Assembly: GCF_003233655.1 (NCBI RefSeq)
Contig: NZ_CP029829.1
Location: 1,808,978-1,872,977, forward strand
DNA from: Azospirillum ramasamyi
GTDB lineage: Bacteria; Pseudomonadota; Alphaproteobacteria; Azospirillales; Azospirillaceae
Length of the DNA: 64,000 nt
Reading direction: 5' to 3'
Shown in pieces: positions 7,431 through 16,243 of this stretch; position 1 is the first letter of the stretch; the number at the start of each line of letters is the position of its first letter. The position numbers and the translations under genes are program-made. The notes beneath the pieces are model-generated. The model worked only from the letters and a program-made list of their open reading frames with translations, was not told where the DNA came from and made no database searches.

Positions 7431-7728
7431 AAAAATAGCAAGTTCCATTTTGCGGCGCAACAAAGTCTATGCAAAAGGTCTTGCCTTTCGGCGAGTAGTC
7501 ACAGACACTTTCCACCAGCCGGCAGCGTACGAACGGGCCGTAGCCGGGCTCGGCCCACAAGGTGGGCATCAACAATAACAGGGCGCGAACAGCGCGGCCG
7601 GACCAACGGTCGCCGCGGTTTTCGGGAGGGAGGGATCAAGGCGCTGACGCCAGGACCCGATGCTTTGCGATGCCCGGATCATTCCGTCCGGCGCGCGGCC
7701 GGGTCGCAAGCCGAGCGAGGGAACGACC
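7431..7728. other. nifA leader region
   Basis: About 300 bases before nifA, without a supported gene. No sigma54 element (GG-N10-GC with flanks), Fnr-type box or perfect Anr-type box was found by eye. The left third is AT-rich, the rest returns to normal GC. This agrees with nifA transcription from an ordinary promoter. Confidence 0.4.
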
Positions 7729-9615
7729 ATGCCGAGTTCTGCCCAGTCCGCGTCATCTTCCAGCCTCGAGCTGCTGACGATCTATGAAGTCAGCAAAATC
7801 CTCGGGTCGTCGCTGGATTTGGAGCAGACCCTGCGCGAAGTTCTGCGCGCTTTGTCCTATCAGCTGCAGATGCACCGTGGCCGCGTCTACCTCCAGGGGG
7901 AGGACAACGCGTTGCGTCTGGTCGCGGCCCTGGGACTGCCGAAGGATTCGACGGCGCAGGAGATCGACTACAGCCAGGGCGAAGGCATCAGCGGCCGCAT
8001 CCTGAAGACCGGCATGCCGGCCGTCGTCCCCAATCTGGCCGAGGAGCCGCTGTTCAACAACCGCTCCGGCGGGCGCGACGACCTGGACGAACAGGTGGCG
8101 TCGCTGGTCGGAGTTCCGATCAAGGCCGCCGGCACCGTCGTCGGCGTGCTGACCATCGACCGCATCTCCGACGACGGCCCCAGGGGCCATTTCGGCTCCG
8201 ATGTCCGCTTCCTGACCATGGTCGCCAACCTGATCGGCCAGACCGTGCGCCTGCACCGGACGGTGGCGGAGGAGCGGCGCTTCATGATGCGCGAGACCTT
8301 CCGCGTCCAGAAGGAGCTGCGGCCGGTGGTGGCGCCGGTCAACGACGTGGTCTGCACCAGCCCCAACATGGTCGATGTGCTGGCCCAGGTGCACCGGGTG
8401 GCGCCCTTCAAGTCCACCGTGCTGATCCGCGGCGAGAGCGGCACCGGCAAGGAATTGATCGCGCGGGCCATCCACAACCTGTCGCCGCGCAAGGATGCCC
8501 CCTTCATCCGCGTCAACTGCGCCGCCCTGCCAGAATCGCTGTTGGAGTCGGAGCTTTTCGGCCACGAGAAGGGATCCTTCACCGGCGCCCAGAAGGACCA
8601 CAAGGGCCGGTTCGAACTGGCCTCCGGCGGCACGCTTTTCCTGGACGAGATCGGCGACATCTCCTCCAACTTCCAGGCCAAGCTCCTGCGCGTCCTGCAG
8701 GAACAGGAGTTCGAGCGGGTCGGCGGGTCGAAGACGATCAAGACCGACGTCCGCCTGATCTGCGCCACCAACCTGAACCTGGAGGAGGCGGTCGGCCACG
8801 GCAAGTTCCGCGCCGATCTGTATTTCCGCATCAACGTGGTGACGATCCACCTGCCGCCGTTGCGCGAACGGCGCGGCGACATCGCCATGCTGGCCAAGCA
8901 TTTCGTCGGCAAATTCGCCCGCGACAACGGTCTGAACCTGGACATCGATCGTGACGCGCTGGAAGTTCTGAACCGCTGCACCTGGCCCGGCAACGTGCGC
9001 GAACTGGAAAACTGCATAGAGCGCGCGGCGACCCAATGCCGCAACGGCACCATCCGCGTGCCCGACCTGTCCTGCAGCATGAATCTCTGCAACTCGTCGG
9101 TGCTGTTCCAGTACCGCACCATGGGGGCCGCCGTCGGCGGGCTGGCCCCGTCGATGAGCGGCACTCCGACCAACCCGTCGGGCGCCAACCCGGCGACGGG
9201 CCGCCCGCAGCCGGCGACCGGCGCCGGCATGCCGCCGTCGGTGCCGACCGCCGGGGCGCCGAATGCCGCGCCGAACGGGGCACAATGGCCGGCCTGCGCG
9301 TCGGGCTGTTCCGCCAATCCGGCGCCGGTCTGCGGCGCGTCCAAACCGCTGCCGCCGACCGCCATCGCCCCGCTGCCCACTCCCCAGCCGGCCGCCGCCG
9401 CCCCTGCAATTCCCTCCGCCCCGGCGCCGCAGCCCGCCGATGTTCCCGACCTGCCGCTGGACGAACCGGAGTCGGGTCCGCTGCGCGACCGTCTGGTGTG
9501 GGCGATGGAGCGCACCGGCTGGGTGCAGGCCAAGGCCGCCCGCCTGCTGGGAATGACCACCCGTCAGGTCAGCTACGCGCTCCGCAAGTACAACATCGAG
9601 ATCAAGAGGTTCTGA
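7729..9615 (+). CDS. nifA: NifA, sigma54-dependent activator of nitrogen fixation
   Basis: A 628-residue enhancer-binding protein. ATG 7729 has GAGGGA six bases upstream. Residues about 20-170 are the GAF domain. The AAA+ domain (about 205-440) has Walker A GESGTGKE (235-242), the sigma54-contact loop GSFTGA (282-287) and Walker B FLDEIGD. Cysteines 417, 429, 449 and 454 fit exactly the C-x11-C-x19-C-x4-C motif of oxygen-sensitive rhizobial NifA. A long Pro/Ala linker (about 465-590) holds an extra cysteine group (ACASGC, then C). The C-terminal HTH is [20 protein letters not shown]. It should activate the nifB promoter at 10830. Oxygen sensitivity is inferred from the motif. Confidence 0.98.
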   Translation: MPSSAQSASSSSLELLTIYEVSKILGSSLDLEQTLREVLRALSYQLQMHRGRVYLQGEDNALRLVAALGLPKDSTAQEIDYSQGEGISGRILKTGMPAVVPNLAEEPLFNNRSGGRDDLDEQVASLVGVPIKAAGTVVGVLTIDRISDDGPRGHFGSDVRFLTMVANLIGQTVRLHRTVAEERRFMMRETFRVQKELRPVVAPVNDVVCTSPNMVDVLAQVHRVAPFKSTVLIRGESGTGKELIARAIHNLSPRKDAPFIRVNCAALPESLLESELFGHEKGSFTGAQKDHKGRFELASGGTLFLDEIGDISSNFQAKLLRVLQEQEFERVGGSKTIKTDVRLICATNLNLEEAVGHGKFRADLYFRINVVTIHLPPLRERRGDIAMLAKHFVGKFARDNGLNLDIDRDALEVLNRCTWPGNVRELENCIERAATQCRNGTIRVPDLSCSMNLCNSSVLFQYRTMGAAVGGLAPSMSGTPTNPSGANPATGRPQPATGAGMPPSVPTAGAPNAAPNGAQWPACASGCSANPAPVCGASKPLPPTAIAPLPTPQPAAAAPAIPSAPAPQPADVPDLPLDEPESGPLRDRLVWAMERTGWVQAKAARLLGMTTRQVSYALRKYNIEIKRF

Positions 9616-9814
9616 TACCGGCGCGGCGGCCCATGCCGCCGAAGCTCCCGATCCTGATGGGGCGGGATCGGAATCCGCTGCTGCAAGTGCGCCGGCTGAC
9701 GGATGCCACAACTTGGCGGGGAGCGGCCAGCGACGTCGCGCCCCGCCGCAGTTTCATGCTACCCTGCCGCGCCTTCGGTTCGATGGCATCTTTCCGATCG
9801 AACGGATTTCCGTC

Positions 9815-10711
9815 TTGCCCTCGCTTGAGAAGCCCCTCGCCCTGTTGTTCGTCGACATCGCGGACAGCACGATGCTGTACGAGCGCATCGGCAACGCCAC
9901 CGCCGCGGCGCTGACGCAGCAGGTGCTGGCCCATCTGCGCCAACTGGTCGAGGAGCACAGCGGCAGGGTCATCAAGAGCCTGGGCGATGGGCTTCTGGCC
10001 GCCTTCCCGGCCTGCGACGACAGCGTCCGCACCGCCTGCGCGATGATCGACGGACAGAACCGGCATGGCCTGCGGCTGCGCATCGGCATCCATCACGGGG
10101 CGGTGATCGAAGGGGTGGGCGACCTGTACGGCGACGCCTGCAACGTCGCCGCACGGGTGCAGCAGATCGCCAGGCCCGGCGAGATCCTGGTGACCCAGGC
10201 ATTGGTGGACGGCCTGTCGCCCGGCCTGCGCGACCGGACCAGACCGCTGAACAACGTCGCCATGAAGGGCAAGACGGCGCCGATCCGCGTCCACCGGGTC
10301 CGCGACGCCGACGATGCCGACGACGCGATCGAAAGCACCACGCTCGGCTTCTCCTTGGTGACGGAGGCCGGCGATGCCATGGTGACGCTGCATCTGTCCT
10401 ATCGCGGACAGGAAATCGCGATGAGCCGCGCGTTGCCCCGCGTCACCATCGGGCGGGAGGACAGCAGCGGCCTGCGCATCGCCTCGCGCCAGACCTCGCG
10501 CCAGCATGCAGTGATCGACTTCACCCGCGAGAGCTTCCTGCTGACCGACCATTCCACCAACGGCACCTTCATCCGCAGCGGCGGATCGCCGCCGCTGGTG
10601 CTGCGCCGCGATTCGACCAAGCTGGTCGGCAGCGGCCTGATCGGCTTCGGGGCGGAGGCGCTGGACGAGGGCCAGGACCATGTCGTCGCCTTCCGGGGCG
10701 AACTGGCCTGA
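9815..10711 (+). CDS. Class III nucleotide cyclase with FHA domain
   Basis: About 298 residues. The catalytic domain starts almost at once with LALLFVDIADST, which carries the first metal Asp, and continues with VIKSLGDGLLAAF (second metal Asp), IGIHHGAVIEGVGDLYGDACNVAARVQ in two conserved parts, and ARPGEILVTQ. Residues about 205-285 are an FHA phosphothreonine-binding domain (VTIGREDSSGLRI, SRQHAVI, DHSTNGTFI). It should make cAMP or cGMP in the cytoplasm and dock on a phosphorylated partner. No Ser/Thr kinase is nearby. The start is uncertain: TTG 9815 gives a natural N-terminus, TTG 9713 a longer one. It separates nifA from nifB, and its stop lies just before the NifA sites. Confidence 0.85.
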   Translation: MPSLEKPLALLFVDIADSTMLYERIGNATAAALTQQVLAHLRQLVEEHSGRVIKSLGDGLLAAFPACDDSVRTACAMIDGQNRHGLRLRIGIHHGAVIEGVGDLYGDACNVAARVQQIARPGEILVTQALVDGLSPGLRDRTRPLNNVAMKGKTAPIRVHRVRDADDADDAIESTTLGFSLVTEAGDAMVTLHLSYRGQEIAMSRALPRVTIGREDSSGLRIASRQTSRQHAVIDFTRESFLLTDHSTNGTFIRSGGSPPLVLRRDSTKLVGSGLIGFGAEALDEGQDHVVAFRGELA

Positions 10712-10717
10712 CCGGTT

Positions 10718-10772
10718 TGTCGGCACCCCGACAATGCCCCCGGCCAGTCGCGGCATTGTCGCAATGACGACA
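10718..10772 (+). promoter_or_regulatory. Two NifA upstream activator sites
   Basis: Two perfect TGT-N10-ACA motifs: 10718-10733 (TGTCGGCACCCCGACA) and 10757-10772 (TGTCGCAATGACGACA). They lie about 110 and 70 bases before the sigma54 promoter, the usual distance for NifA enhancer binding, and 39 bases (nearly four helical turns) apart. NifA recognition of this motif is established; use of these copies is inferred. Confidence 0.9.
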
Positions 10773-10795
10773 GGGTCCGCAATGCCGACAAATCC

Positions 10796-10808
10796 GATCA
10801 AGCCATTG
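10796..10808 (+). promoter_or_regulatory. Probable IHF site
   Basis: GATCAAGCCATTG matches the IHF consensus WATCAA-N4-TTR except at the first base. It lies between the NifA sites and the sigma54 promoter, where IHF bends the DNA in other nif promoters. Confidence 0.5.
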
Positions 10809-10829
10809 TAAACGCTGAACTTCCGCTTC

Positions 10830-10845
10830 TGGCCCCGAACTTGCT
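10830..10845 (+). promoter_or_regulatory. Sigma54 (-24/-12) promoter of nifB
   Basis: TGGCCC-N5-TTGCT at 10830-10845 keeps the invariant GG and GC ten bases apart and differs from the consensus TGGCAC-N5-TTGCW at one position. It is about 55 bases before the nifB start. With the two NifA sites upstream this is a complete nif promoter, probably for the whole run to 18654. Confidence 0.92.
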
Positions 10846-10898
10846 TTTCTCCACTTCGTCCAACGGTGCCGCAGGGCACGGCAGGGAAGGAGTGGATG

Positions 10899-12461
10899 AT
10901 GAGCAACGTGGTTTCGCTCGACAGCATCTTCGGGCTGGGGGAACTGGCCCCGCCCTCGACGATGCCGGCAGCGCCCGAGGCGGCGTCCGGCTGTTCGTCG
11001 TCGTCCTGCGGATCGTCGGACGGCCCCGCCGACATGGATCCGGCGGTGTGGGAGAAGGTGAAGAACCACCCCTGCTATTCCGAAGAGGCGCATCACTACT
11101 TCGCCCGCATGCATGTCGCAGTCGCCCCGGCCTGCAACATCCAGTGCAATTACTGCAACCGCAAATACGATTGCTCGAACGAGAGCCGGCCGGGCGTGGT
11201 CTCCGAAAAGCTGACCCCCGACCAGGCGATCAAGAAGATCCTCGCCGTCGCCCAGGAAATCCCGCAGTTGTCGGTGATCGGCATCGCCGGCCCCGGCGAC
11301 AGTTTGGCGGCGAACGGCAGGAACACCTTCGCCACCTTCGAAATGCTGCAGAAGAAGGCGCCGGACCTGAAGCTCTGCCTGTCCACCAACGGCCTGGCCC
11401 TGCCCGGCCATGTGGACAGCATCGCGCAATACAACATCGACCACGTCACCATCACCATCAACATGGTCGATCCCGAGGTCGGCGCGCGGATTTACCCGTG
11501 GATCTTCCACAAGCACAGGCGCTGGACCGGCCTGGACGCCGCCAAGATCCTCCATGAACAGCAGATGCTGGGGTTGGAGATGCTGACCTCGCGCGGCATC
11601 CTGGTGAAGGTGAACTCCGTCATGATCCCGGGGATCAACGACGAACACCTGCTGGAGGTGAACAAGGCGGTGAAGAGCCGCGGCGCCTTCCTGCACAACA
11701 TCATGCCGCTGATCTCCGACCCCGCCCACGGGACCTATTTCGGCCTGAACGGCCAGCGCGGCCCGACCGCGCAGGAGCTGAAGGTGGTGCAGGACGCCTG
11801 CGAGGGCGGCGCCAAGCTGATGCGCCACTGCCGCCAGTGCCGCGCCGATGCGGTCGGCCTGCTGGGCGAGGACCGCGGCGAGGAGTTCACCGCCGACAAG
11901 ATCGAGGCGATGGGAGACATCGGCTATGACGACGAGGCCCGCCGCAGCTACCGCGAGCATGTCGAGGCCGAACGCGCCGGCCGCCATGCCTCCAAGGCCG
12001 CCGCGCAGGCCGATGTCCGGGACAGCGTCGGCACCATGGTCGACCCGATCCTGATCGCCGTCGCCACCAAGGGCGGCGAGCGCATCAACGAGCACTTCGG
12101 CCACGCCAAGGAATTCCAGATCTACGAGGTCGGCCCGAACGGCGCCAAGTTCGTCGGCCATCGCCGCGTCGACCAGTATTGCGAGGGCGGTTCCGGCGAC
12201 GCCGACACGCTGGACGGCGTGCTGGCCGCCATCAACGACTGCACCGCAGTGTTCGTCGCCAGGATCGGCGGCTGCCCGTCCAAATCCCTGACCGAGGCCG
12301 GGATCGAGCCGGTCGACCGCTTCGCCTTCGACTACATCGAGGAATCGGCGCTGGCCTACTTCAAGGACTACGCCGAGCGGCTCAGCCAGGGCGCCGTCCA
12401 GTCCCGCGCCGGCCAGGACGCGGTGATCCGCACCGGGGCGCTGACCGCCCGCCGCGCCTGA
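10899..12461 (+). CDS. nifB: NifB, radical SAM FeMo-cofactor maturase
   Basis: A 520-residue protein that builds NifB-co, the carbide-containing [8Fe-9S-C] core of the nitrogenase cofactor, from two [4Fe-4S] clusters. The SAM-cluster motif is CNIQCNYC (C79, C83, C86), and further Cys and His residues ([22 protein letters not shown]) fit the substrate-cluster ligands. The C-terminal 120 residues form the NifX-like domain ([20 protein letters not shown]). AAGGAG lies six bases before ATG 10899 and three before ATG 10896, so the second ATG is preferred. The N-terminus has an unusual Ser/Cys run ([10 protein letters not shown]). It is the first gene of the operon behind the sigma54 promoter. Confidence 0.98.
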   Translation: MSNVVSLDSIFGLGELAPPSTMPAAPEAASGCSSSSCGSSDGPADMDPAVWEKVKNHPCYSEEAHHYFARMHVAVAPACNIQCNYCNRKYDCSNESRPGVVSEKLTPDQAIKKILAVAQEIPQLSVIGIAGPGDSLAANGRNTFATFEMLQKKAPDLKLCLSTNGLALPGHVDSIAQYNIDHVTITINMVDPEVGARIYPWIFHKHRRWTGLDAAKILHEQQMLGLEMLTSRGILVKVNSVMIPGINDEHLLEVNKAVKSRGAFLHNIMPLISDPAHGTYFGLNGQRGPTAQELKVVQDACEGGAKLMRHCRQCRADAVGLLGEDRGEEFTADKIEAMGDIGYDDEARRSYREHVEAERAGRHASKAAAQADVRDSVGTMVDPILIAVATKGGERINEHFGHAKEFQIYEVGPNGAKFVGHRRVDQYCEGGSGDADTLDGVLAAINDCTAVFVARIGGCPSKSLTEAGIEPVDRFAFDYIEESALAYFKDYAERLSQGAVQSRAGQDAVIRTGALTARRA

Positions 12462-12511
12462 CGCCTTCCCTTTTCCTTTCCACAGCCATCCCATCACCCA
12501 AGGAGAGAGCC

Positions 12512-12703
12512 ATGGCCTACAAGATCAAGTCCGCCGAATGCACGGTCTGCGGCGCCTGCGAGGCCGAGTGCCCGAACATCGCCATCAGCCTGAAGAAGGG
12601 CACCTACGTCATCGACCCGGCCAAGTGCACCGAATGCCAGGGCCAGTTCGACAGCCCGCAATGCGCCGCCGTCTGCCCGGCCGACTGCTGCGTCCCGGCG
12701 TGA
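12512..12703 (+). CDS. fdxN: 2[4Fe-4S] ferredoxin FdxN
   Basis: A 63-residue ferredoxin. The first cluster set is C10, C13, C16 and C20 ([11 protein letters not shown]). The second is C39, C42, C51 and C55, with the eight-residue insertion ([11 protein letters not shown]) typical of nif-linked FdxN. Two more cysteines (C59, C60) follow. It carries low-potential electrons in the cytoplasm; FdxN next to nifB is known to support NifB-co synthesis. AAGGAG lies six bases before the ATG, and the gene is 50 bases after nifB, so it is in the same operon. Confidence 0.96.
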   Translation: MAYKIKSAECTVCGACEAECPNIAISLKKGTYVIDPAKCTECQGQFDSPQCAAVCPADCCVPA

Positions 12704-12711
12704 TGTTGACG

Positions 12712-12735
12712 CCCCTCTCCCCCGCGGGAGAGGGG
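12712..12735 (+). other. Intra-operon hairpin after fdxN
   Basis: CCCCTCTCCC pairs with GGGAGAGGGG around a CCGC loop, nine bases after the fdxN stop. There is no T run, so it probably protects or attenuates the upstream nifB-fdxN message rather than ending it. Confidence 0.55.
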
Positions 12736-12756
12736 GAACCCCAGGAGCACCGCGCC

Positions 12757-13272
12757 ATGCTGGACGAGGTGGATGAGGACTGGCTCGCCCGCCGCTACTA
12801 CGGCGGGGATCTTCCGCCCGAAGCGGAACGCTGCCTGCATCTGGCCGCCGCCAGCTATGCCGACAGCGGGACGGCGCTTGCCCATCTCGCCCGCGCGGCG
12901 GAGGTCGCCCCCGGCCATCATCTCGTCGATCTCGGCCATTACAAGTTCCACTTCTACAAGGCCGATCTCGACCAGGCCCTGGTCTATGGCGAACGCATGA
13001 TCGGACACGCCATGGCCGCGCTCGGCGTCAACCACACCGACTGGCGCGCCGTCACCCCCGCCACCGCCGATTTCCGCGGGCTGGAGCCCGCGCCCCGCCT
13101 GTTCCTGTTCGCCCTGGTCGCCATCGGCTACCTGCTGCTGCGCACCGGCCGGCTCGATGCCGGGCGGGAGGCGCTGGGCAAGGTCAGCCAGCTCGACCCC
13201 GACGACCGCTTCGGCGCCGCCCGCCTGATCGCCATTGCCGACCGGCATGAGTGCGAGGAGGCCGGCGCATGA
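12757..13272 (+). CDS. Nif-associated TPR-like protein
   Basis: A 171-residue cytoplasmic protein. ATG 12757 is preceded by AGGAG ten bases upstream. It is built of helical hairpins resembling tetratricopeptide repeats, for example GTALAHLARAAEVAPGHH, DLDQALVYGERMIGHAMA and AGREALGKVSQLDPDDRFGA. Such proteins recur between fdxN and the LRV gene in diazotrophs of this group, but no biochemical role is established. Its stop overlaps the next start (ATGA at 13269), which indicates translational coupling with the LRV protein and perhaps a joint complex. Confidence 0.8.
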   Translation: MLDEVDEDWLARRYYGGDLPPEAERCLHLAAASYADSGTALAHLARAAEVAPGHHLVDLGHYKFHFYKADLDQALVYGERMIGHAMAALGVNHTDWRAVTPATADFRGLEPAPRLFLFALVAIGYLLLRTGRLDAGREALGKVSQLDPDDRFGAARLIAIADRHECEEAGA

Positions 13273-14093
13273 GCGACGACATCCTGGAATCCCTGGATTG
13301 GCGCGGCGCGCCGGTGGACTGCACCGTCTGTGCCCACCGCGACCGCCGCCTCGACCCCGGAACCGCCGCCCTCCCCTCAGGCGGCAAGCTGGACGGCCGC
13401 TGCCTGCCGCTGAAAGCCTGCGTGCAGGACCGCTATGCCAAGCGCATCCAGCGCTTCTTCGAATGGAACCCGGATCTGTCCGCCGACCATCTCGACCATC
13501 CCTATTTCGAAGTGCGGGCGAACGCCGCGCGTTTCGCCCCGATCTTCCAGCTGCCCCGGCTGATGAGCGACCCGGACGAGACGGTGCGCTCGGTCCTGGC
13601 CCGCCGGCTGCCGCGCCGGCTGCTGCTGAAGCTGCGCGACGATCCCGACCGCGAGGTGCGGATCGCCGTCGCCTCCCGGCTGGAGGATGCCGACCTCGCC
13701 CCGCTGATGCGCGACCGCGACTGTTCGGTGCGGCTGCGCGTGGTGCGGCGGATCCCCGACGGCATGCTGCCGGCGATGATGCATGACGAGGACCCGGAGG
13801 TGCGGGTGGAGGTCGCCCGCCGCCTTTCGATGGACTGGCTGCCCAGCCTCGCCTGGGACGACAGCCCGCGGGTGCGGCTGGTGGTGGCGCAACGTCTGCC
13901 GCCGTCGAAGCTGCATGTCCTGCAGCAGGATACCGATTGGATGGTCCGCCTCGCCGTCGCCGGGCGGATCGACGCCGGGCAGCTCGGCCCTCTGCTCGAC
14001 GACCCGGAGGAGGAGGTGCGCGCCATCGCCCGCCAGCGCGCCGCCGGCTTCGCCGCGGGCCTCACCATCGCCAACGACCTTCCGCCGCTGTAG
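13269..14093 (+). CDS. LRV iron-sulfur protein
   Basis: A 274-residue protein like the leucine-rich-repeat-variant (LRV) protein of Azotobacter vinelandii. The N-terminal domain has four cysteines (C18, C21, C45, C51) for a [4Fe-4S] cluster. From about residue 75 onwards come tandem units of about 24 residues with the pattern DPDxxVRxxLARRL (SDPDETVRSVLARRL, DDPDREVRIAVASRL, HDEDPEVRVEVARRL), forming a right-handed helical superhelix. The substrate is unknown. The gene sits in a nif operon and overlaps the TPR gene by four bases. I prefer ATG 13269 over 13251 because of that overlap. Confidence 0.9.
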   Translation: MSDDILESLDWRGAPVDCTVCAHRDRRLDPGTAALPSGGKLDGRCLPLKACVQDRYAKRIQRFFEWNPDLSADHLDHPYFEVRANAARFAPIFQLPRLMSDPDETVRSVLARRLPRRLLLKLRDDPDREVRIAVASRLEDADLAPLMRDRDCSVRLRVVRRIPDGMLPAMMHDEDPEVRVEVARRLSMDWLPSLAWDDSPRVRLVVAQRLPPSKLHVLQQDTDWMVRLAVAGRIDAGQLGPLLDDPEEEVRAIARQRAAGFAAGLTIANDLPPL

Positions 14094-14123
14094 CGGCCTC
14101 TCGACCGACGGAGCGCCAGCGCC

Positions 14124-14456
14124 ATGACTGAGACCGAAACCGAAACTGCCGCCCCGTATCGCCGCGAACGCGCCCGCAACGCCGAGGACGCCAACGAACT
14201 GGTCGGCCCGCCGGTGCTGGAACAGGGCTTCAAGGTCAAGGCCCTGCGCGACGTGCGCAACGACGGAACCTATCCCGGCCGGCCGGTCGGCGACTTCCTG
14301 ATCCGCGAGGGCGATGTCGGCTACGTCATCTCCATCGGGACCTATCTGCAGATGCATTACATCTACGCCGTTGATTTCTATGAGAAACGGGTCGTCGTCG
14401 GCATGCGCGCGCGCGAGCTGGAGGTGATCGACTCCCATTGCAACGACCCCCAATGA
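14124..14456 (+). CDS. nifZ: NifZ
   Basis: A 110-residue protein. Residues about 30-100 form the NifZ domain (LEQGFKVKALRDVRNDGTYP, then GDFLIREGDVGYVISIGTYL and YAVDFYEKRVVVGMRARELE). NifZ helps form the second P-cluster of the MoFe protein from paired [4Fe-4S] clusters. The first 25 residues are acidic and disordered (TETETET). It is the first of two NifZ-type genes in a row, 31 bases before the second. Confidence 0.93.
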   Translation: MTETETETAAPYRRERARNAEDANELVGPPVLEQGFKVKALRDVRNDGTYPGRPVGDFLIREGDVGYVISIGTYLQMHYIYAVDFYEKRVVVGMRARELEVIDSHCNDPQ

Positions 14457-14487
14457 CCAGCCGGTCCCACCGATAAGGAGCCTCGCG

Positions 14488-14793
14488 ATGTCCGACGTCG
14501 AAGCCGCCGCCAAGCCCGGTTTCATCCCGCCGCGCGAACCGCTGTACGACTGGGGCCTGCGGGTCACGGTGCAGGAGGATCTGTTCAACGACGGCAGCCA
14601 TCCGCAGGTGCCGGACGGTGCGCTCCTGGCGCCGAAGGGCACGCCGGGCGTGATCGTCCGCGTCGGCCGCACCGAGGAGGGCAGCCTGCCGGTCTATCTG
14701 GTGGAGTTCCCCGGCGGCACCGTCGTCGGCTGCCTGGAGGAGGAGATCGTCCCGGCCGACGGGTCGCGGCGCGGCGTGCCCGGTGTGATGTGA
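14488..14793 (+). CDS. nifZ: Second NifZ-domain protein
   Basis: A 101-residue paralogue of the preceding NifZ. It keeps the SH3-like core (WGLRVTVQEDLFNDGSHP, ALLAPKGTPGVIVRVGR, LVEFPGGTVVGCLEEEI), but the middle strand that matches host NifZ loops is shorter. AAGGAG lies seven bases before the ATG. Two adjacent NifZ copies occur in several diazotrophs; one may act in P-cluster maturation and the other in an accessory step. Its last codons and stop lie in a triplicated 15-bp repeat. Confidence 0.85.
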   Translation: MSDVEAAAKPGFIPPREPLYDWGLRVTVQEDLFNDGSHPQVPDGALLAPKGTPGVIVRVGRTEEGSLPVYLVEFPGGTVVGCLEEEIVPADGSRRGVPGVM

Positions 14794-14829
14794 AGGGGTG
14801 TGATGTGAAGGGGAGTGATGTGATGGGGG
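14785..14829 (+). repeat. 15-bp tandem repeat at the nifZ2/nifS junction
   Basis: Three copies of GTGATGTGAAGGGGT (14785, 14800, 14815), the last diverging after nine bases. Each copy contains ATG-TGA, so the stop of nifZ2 and several ATG codons for the next gene are all supplied by the repeat. The purine run in each copy also provides a ribosome site. Confidence 0.85.
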
Positions 14830-14837
14830 GCGACTTG

Positions 14838-15989
14838 ATGACCATTTACCTCGACAACAACGCCACCACCGCCCTGGCCGCCGAGGTGCGGGAAGCGATG
14901 CTCCCCTACCTGTTCGGGGAATTCGCCAACCCGTCCAGCCCCCATTCCGCCGGCATGGCCGCCCGCCGCGCGGTCAGCGAGGCCAAGGCGCAGGTCGCCG
15001 CCCTCATCGGCGCCAAGCCCGCCGATCTGGTGATGACCGGCAGCGCCGCCGAGGCGACCCACGCCGCGATCCTCGGCGCGCTCCGCGTCATCGAGGAGAC
15101 CGACCACCGCCGCGACCACATCGTCACCACGGCGGTGGAGCATCCGGCGACGCTGGCCCTGTTCGGCGACCTGCGCCAGCGCGGCTGGCGCATCAGCATC
15201 CTTCCGGTGAACCGCGACGGCCTGCCCTCGCTGGTCGATCTCGCCGCCGTGGTGACGGAGGAGACGGCGCTGGTCTCCATGATGTGGGCCAACAACGAGA
15301 CCGGCGTGCTGATGCCGGTGGAAGGCGCGTCGGCCATCGCCCACGCCCATGGCGCACTGTTCCACAGCGACGTGGTACAGGCCGCCGGCCGGGTGCCGGT
15401 CGATTGCGGCATCGTCGACTACCTCACGCTGTCCGCCCACAAGATGCACGGGCCGAAGGGTGTCGGCGCGCTCTATGTCCGCAAGGGCGCGCCCTTCCAC
15501 CCGCTGATTCACGGCCATCAGGAACGCCGCCGCCGAGGCGGGACGGAGAATGTGCCGGGGATCGTCGGCTTCGGCGCCGCCGCCTCGCTGGCGTCGCTGT
15601 GGCTCGATGAGGCGGACCTGACCGCCTTCCTGCGCGACCGGCTGGAACAGGGCATCCTCGCGCGCTGGCCGGGCACCGTCGTGAACGGCGCCGGCGCCGC
15701 CCGGCTGCCCAACACCAGCAACATCCGCTTCGCCGACGGCTGCGGCCATCCGGTGGATGCCGAAGAGTTGCTGATGCGGCTCGACCGCGCCGGCATCGCC
15801 GTGTCGATGGGGGCCGCCTGCTCCTCCGGCGGCAACGAACCGAGCCATGTGCTGACCGCCATGGGATTGAGCGGCGCCCAGGCCGCCGCCAGCCTGCGCT
15901 TCTCGCTCAGCCGCTACACCACGGCGGCCGAAGTGGACGCGGTCCTGGCGGAACTGCCGGCGCTGCATGCCAGGTTGGTCGCCGCGTAA
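14838..15989 (+). CDS. nifS: NifS-like cysteine desulfurase
   Basis: A 383-residue PLP enzyme that takes sulfur from cysteine for Fe-S cluster building. The PLP lysine is K202 in LSAHKMHGPKG, with H101 in TAVEHPA stacking on the cofactor and N152 in WANNETG. The sulfur-accepting cysteine is C328 in GAACSSGGNEPSH. This loop is the NifS/IscS class I form. Several upstream ATGs (14790, 14823) exist because of the tandem repeat; I chose 14838 since GGGGGG lies seven bases before it and the conserved IYLDNNATT follows at once. Genomes of this group usually have another nifS in a nifUSV cluster, so this may be a second, nif-specific copy. Confidence 0.92.
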   Translation: MTIYLDNNATTALAAEVREAMLPYLFGEFANPSSPHSAGMAARRAVSEAKAQVAALIGAKPADLVMTGSAAEATHAAILGALRVIEETDHRRDHIVTTAVEHPATLALFGDLRQRGWRISILPVNRDGLPSLVDLAAVVTEETALVSMMWANNETGVLMPVEGASAIAHAHGALFHSDVVQAAGRVPVDCGIVDYLTLSAHKMHGPKGVGALYVRKGAPFHPLIHGHQERRRRGGTENVPGIVGFGAAASLASLWLDEADLTAFLRDRLEQGILARWPGTVVNGAGAARLPNTSNIRFADGCGHPVDAEELLMRLDRAGIAVSMGAACSSGGNEPSHVLTAMGLSGAQAAASLRFSLSRYTTAAEVDAVLAELPALHARLVAA

Positions 15990-16028
15990 CGCAAAAGATA
16001 GCCAGAACAACAGGTTGGAGTGTCGGTG

Positions 16029-16238
16029 ATGAAGGTGATGATCCGTAAGGCGTCGGAGCAGTACACGATCTACGTCGCCAAGAAGGACTTGGAGGAACCC
16101 ATCGTCGAGATGGAGAAGCCGGGCCTGTGGGGCGGCTGGATCAAGGTCGCCAACGGCTGGACGCTCGACCTGCCGGAAATGCCGGCGGACACCCGCCTGC
16201 CGATCACCGTCGAAGCCAAGAAACGCGGAACGGAGTGA
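16029..16238 (+). CDS. nifT: NifT/FixU family protein
   Basis: A 69-residue protein matching the short NifT/FixU family over its whole length: MKVMIRKASEQYTIYVAKKD, then LEEPIVEME and WGGWIKVANGWTLDLPEMP. Family members are small beta proteins found only in nif clusters; deletion in other organisms gives little phenotype and the role is unknown. ATG 16029 has GGAG eight bases upstream and gives the usual family N-terminus; a GTG at 16020 is also in frame. Five bases separate it from the next gene. Confidence 0.93.
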   Translation: MKVMIRKASEQYTIYVAKKDLEEPIVEMEKPGLWGGWIKVANGWTLDLPEMPADTRLPITVEAKKRGTE

Positions 16239-16243
16239 CGCCG

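Noticed and set aside
7660..7728. N-terminal extension of NifA
   Set aside because: ATG 7729 has a good ribosome site and gives the normal family N-terminus; the upstream codons are not conserved-looking.
7380..7728. Sigma54 promoter or NifA site before nifA
   Set aside because: No GG-N10-GC element with flanks and no TGT-N10-ACA site was found.
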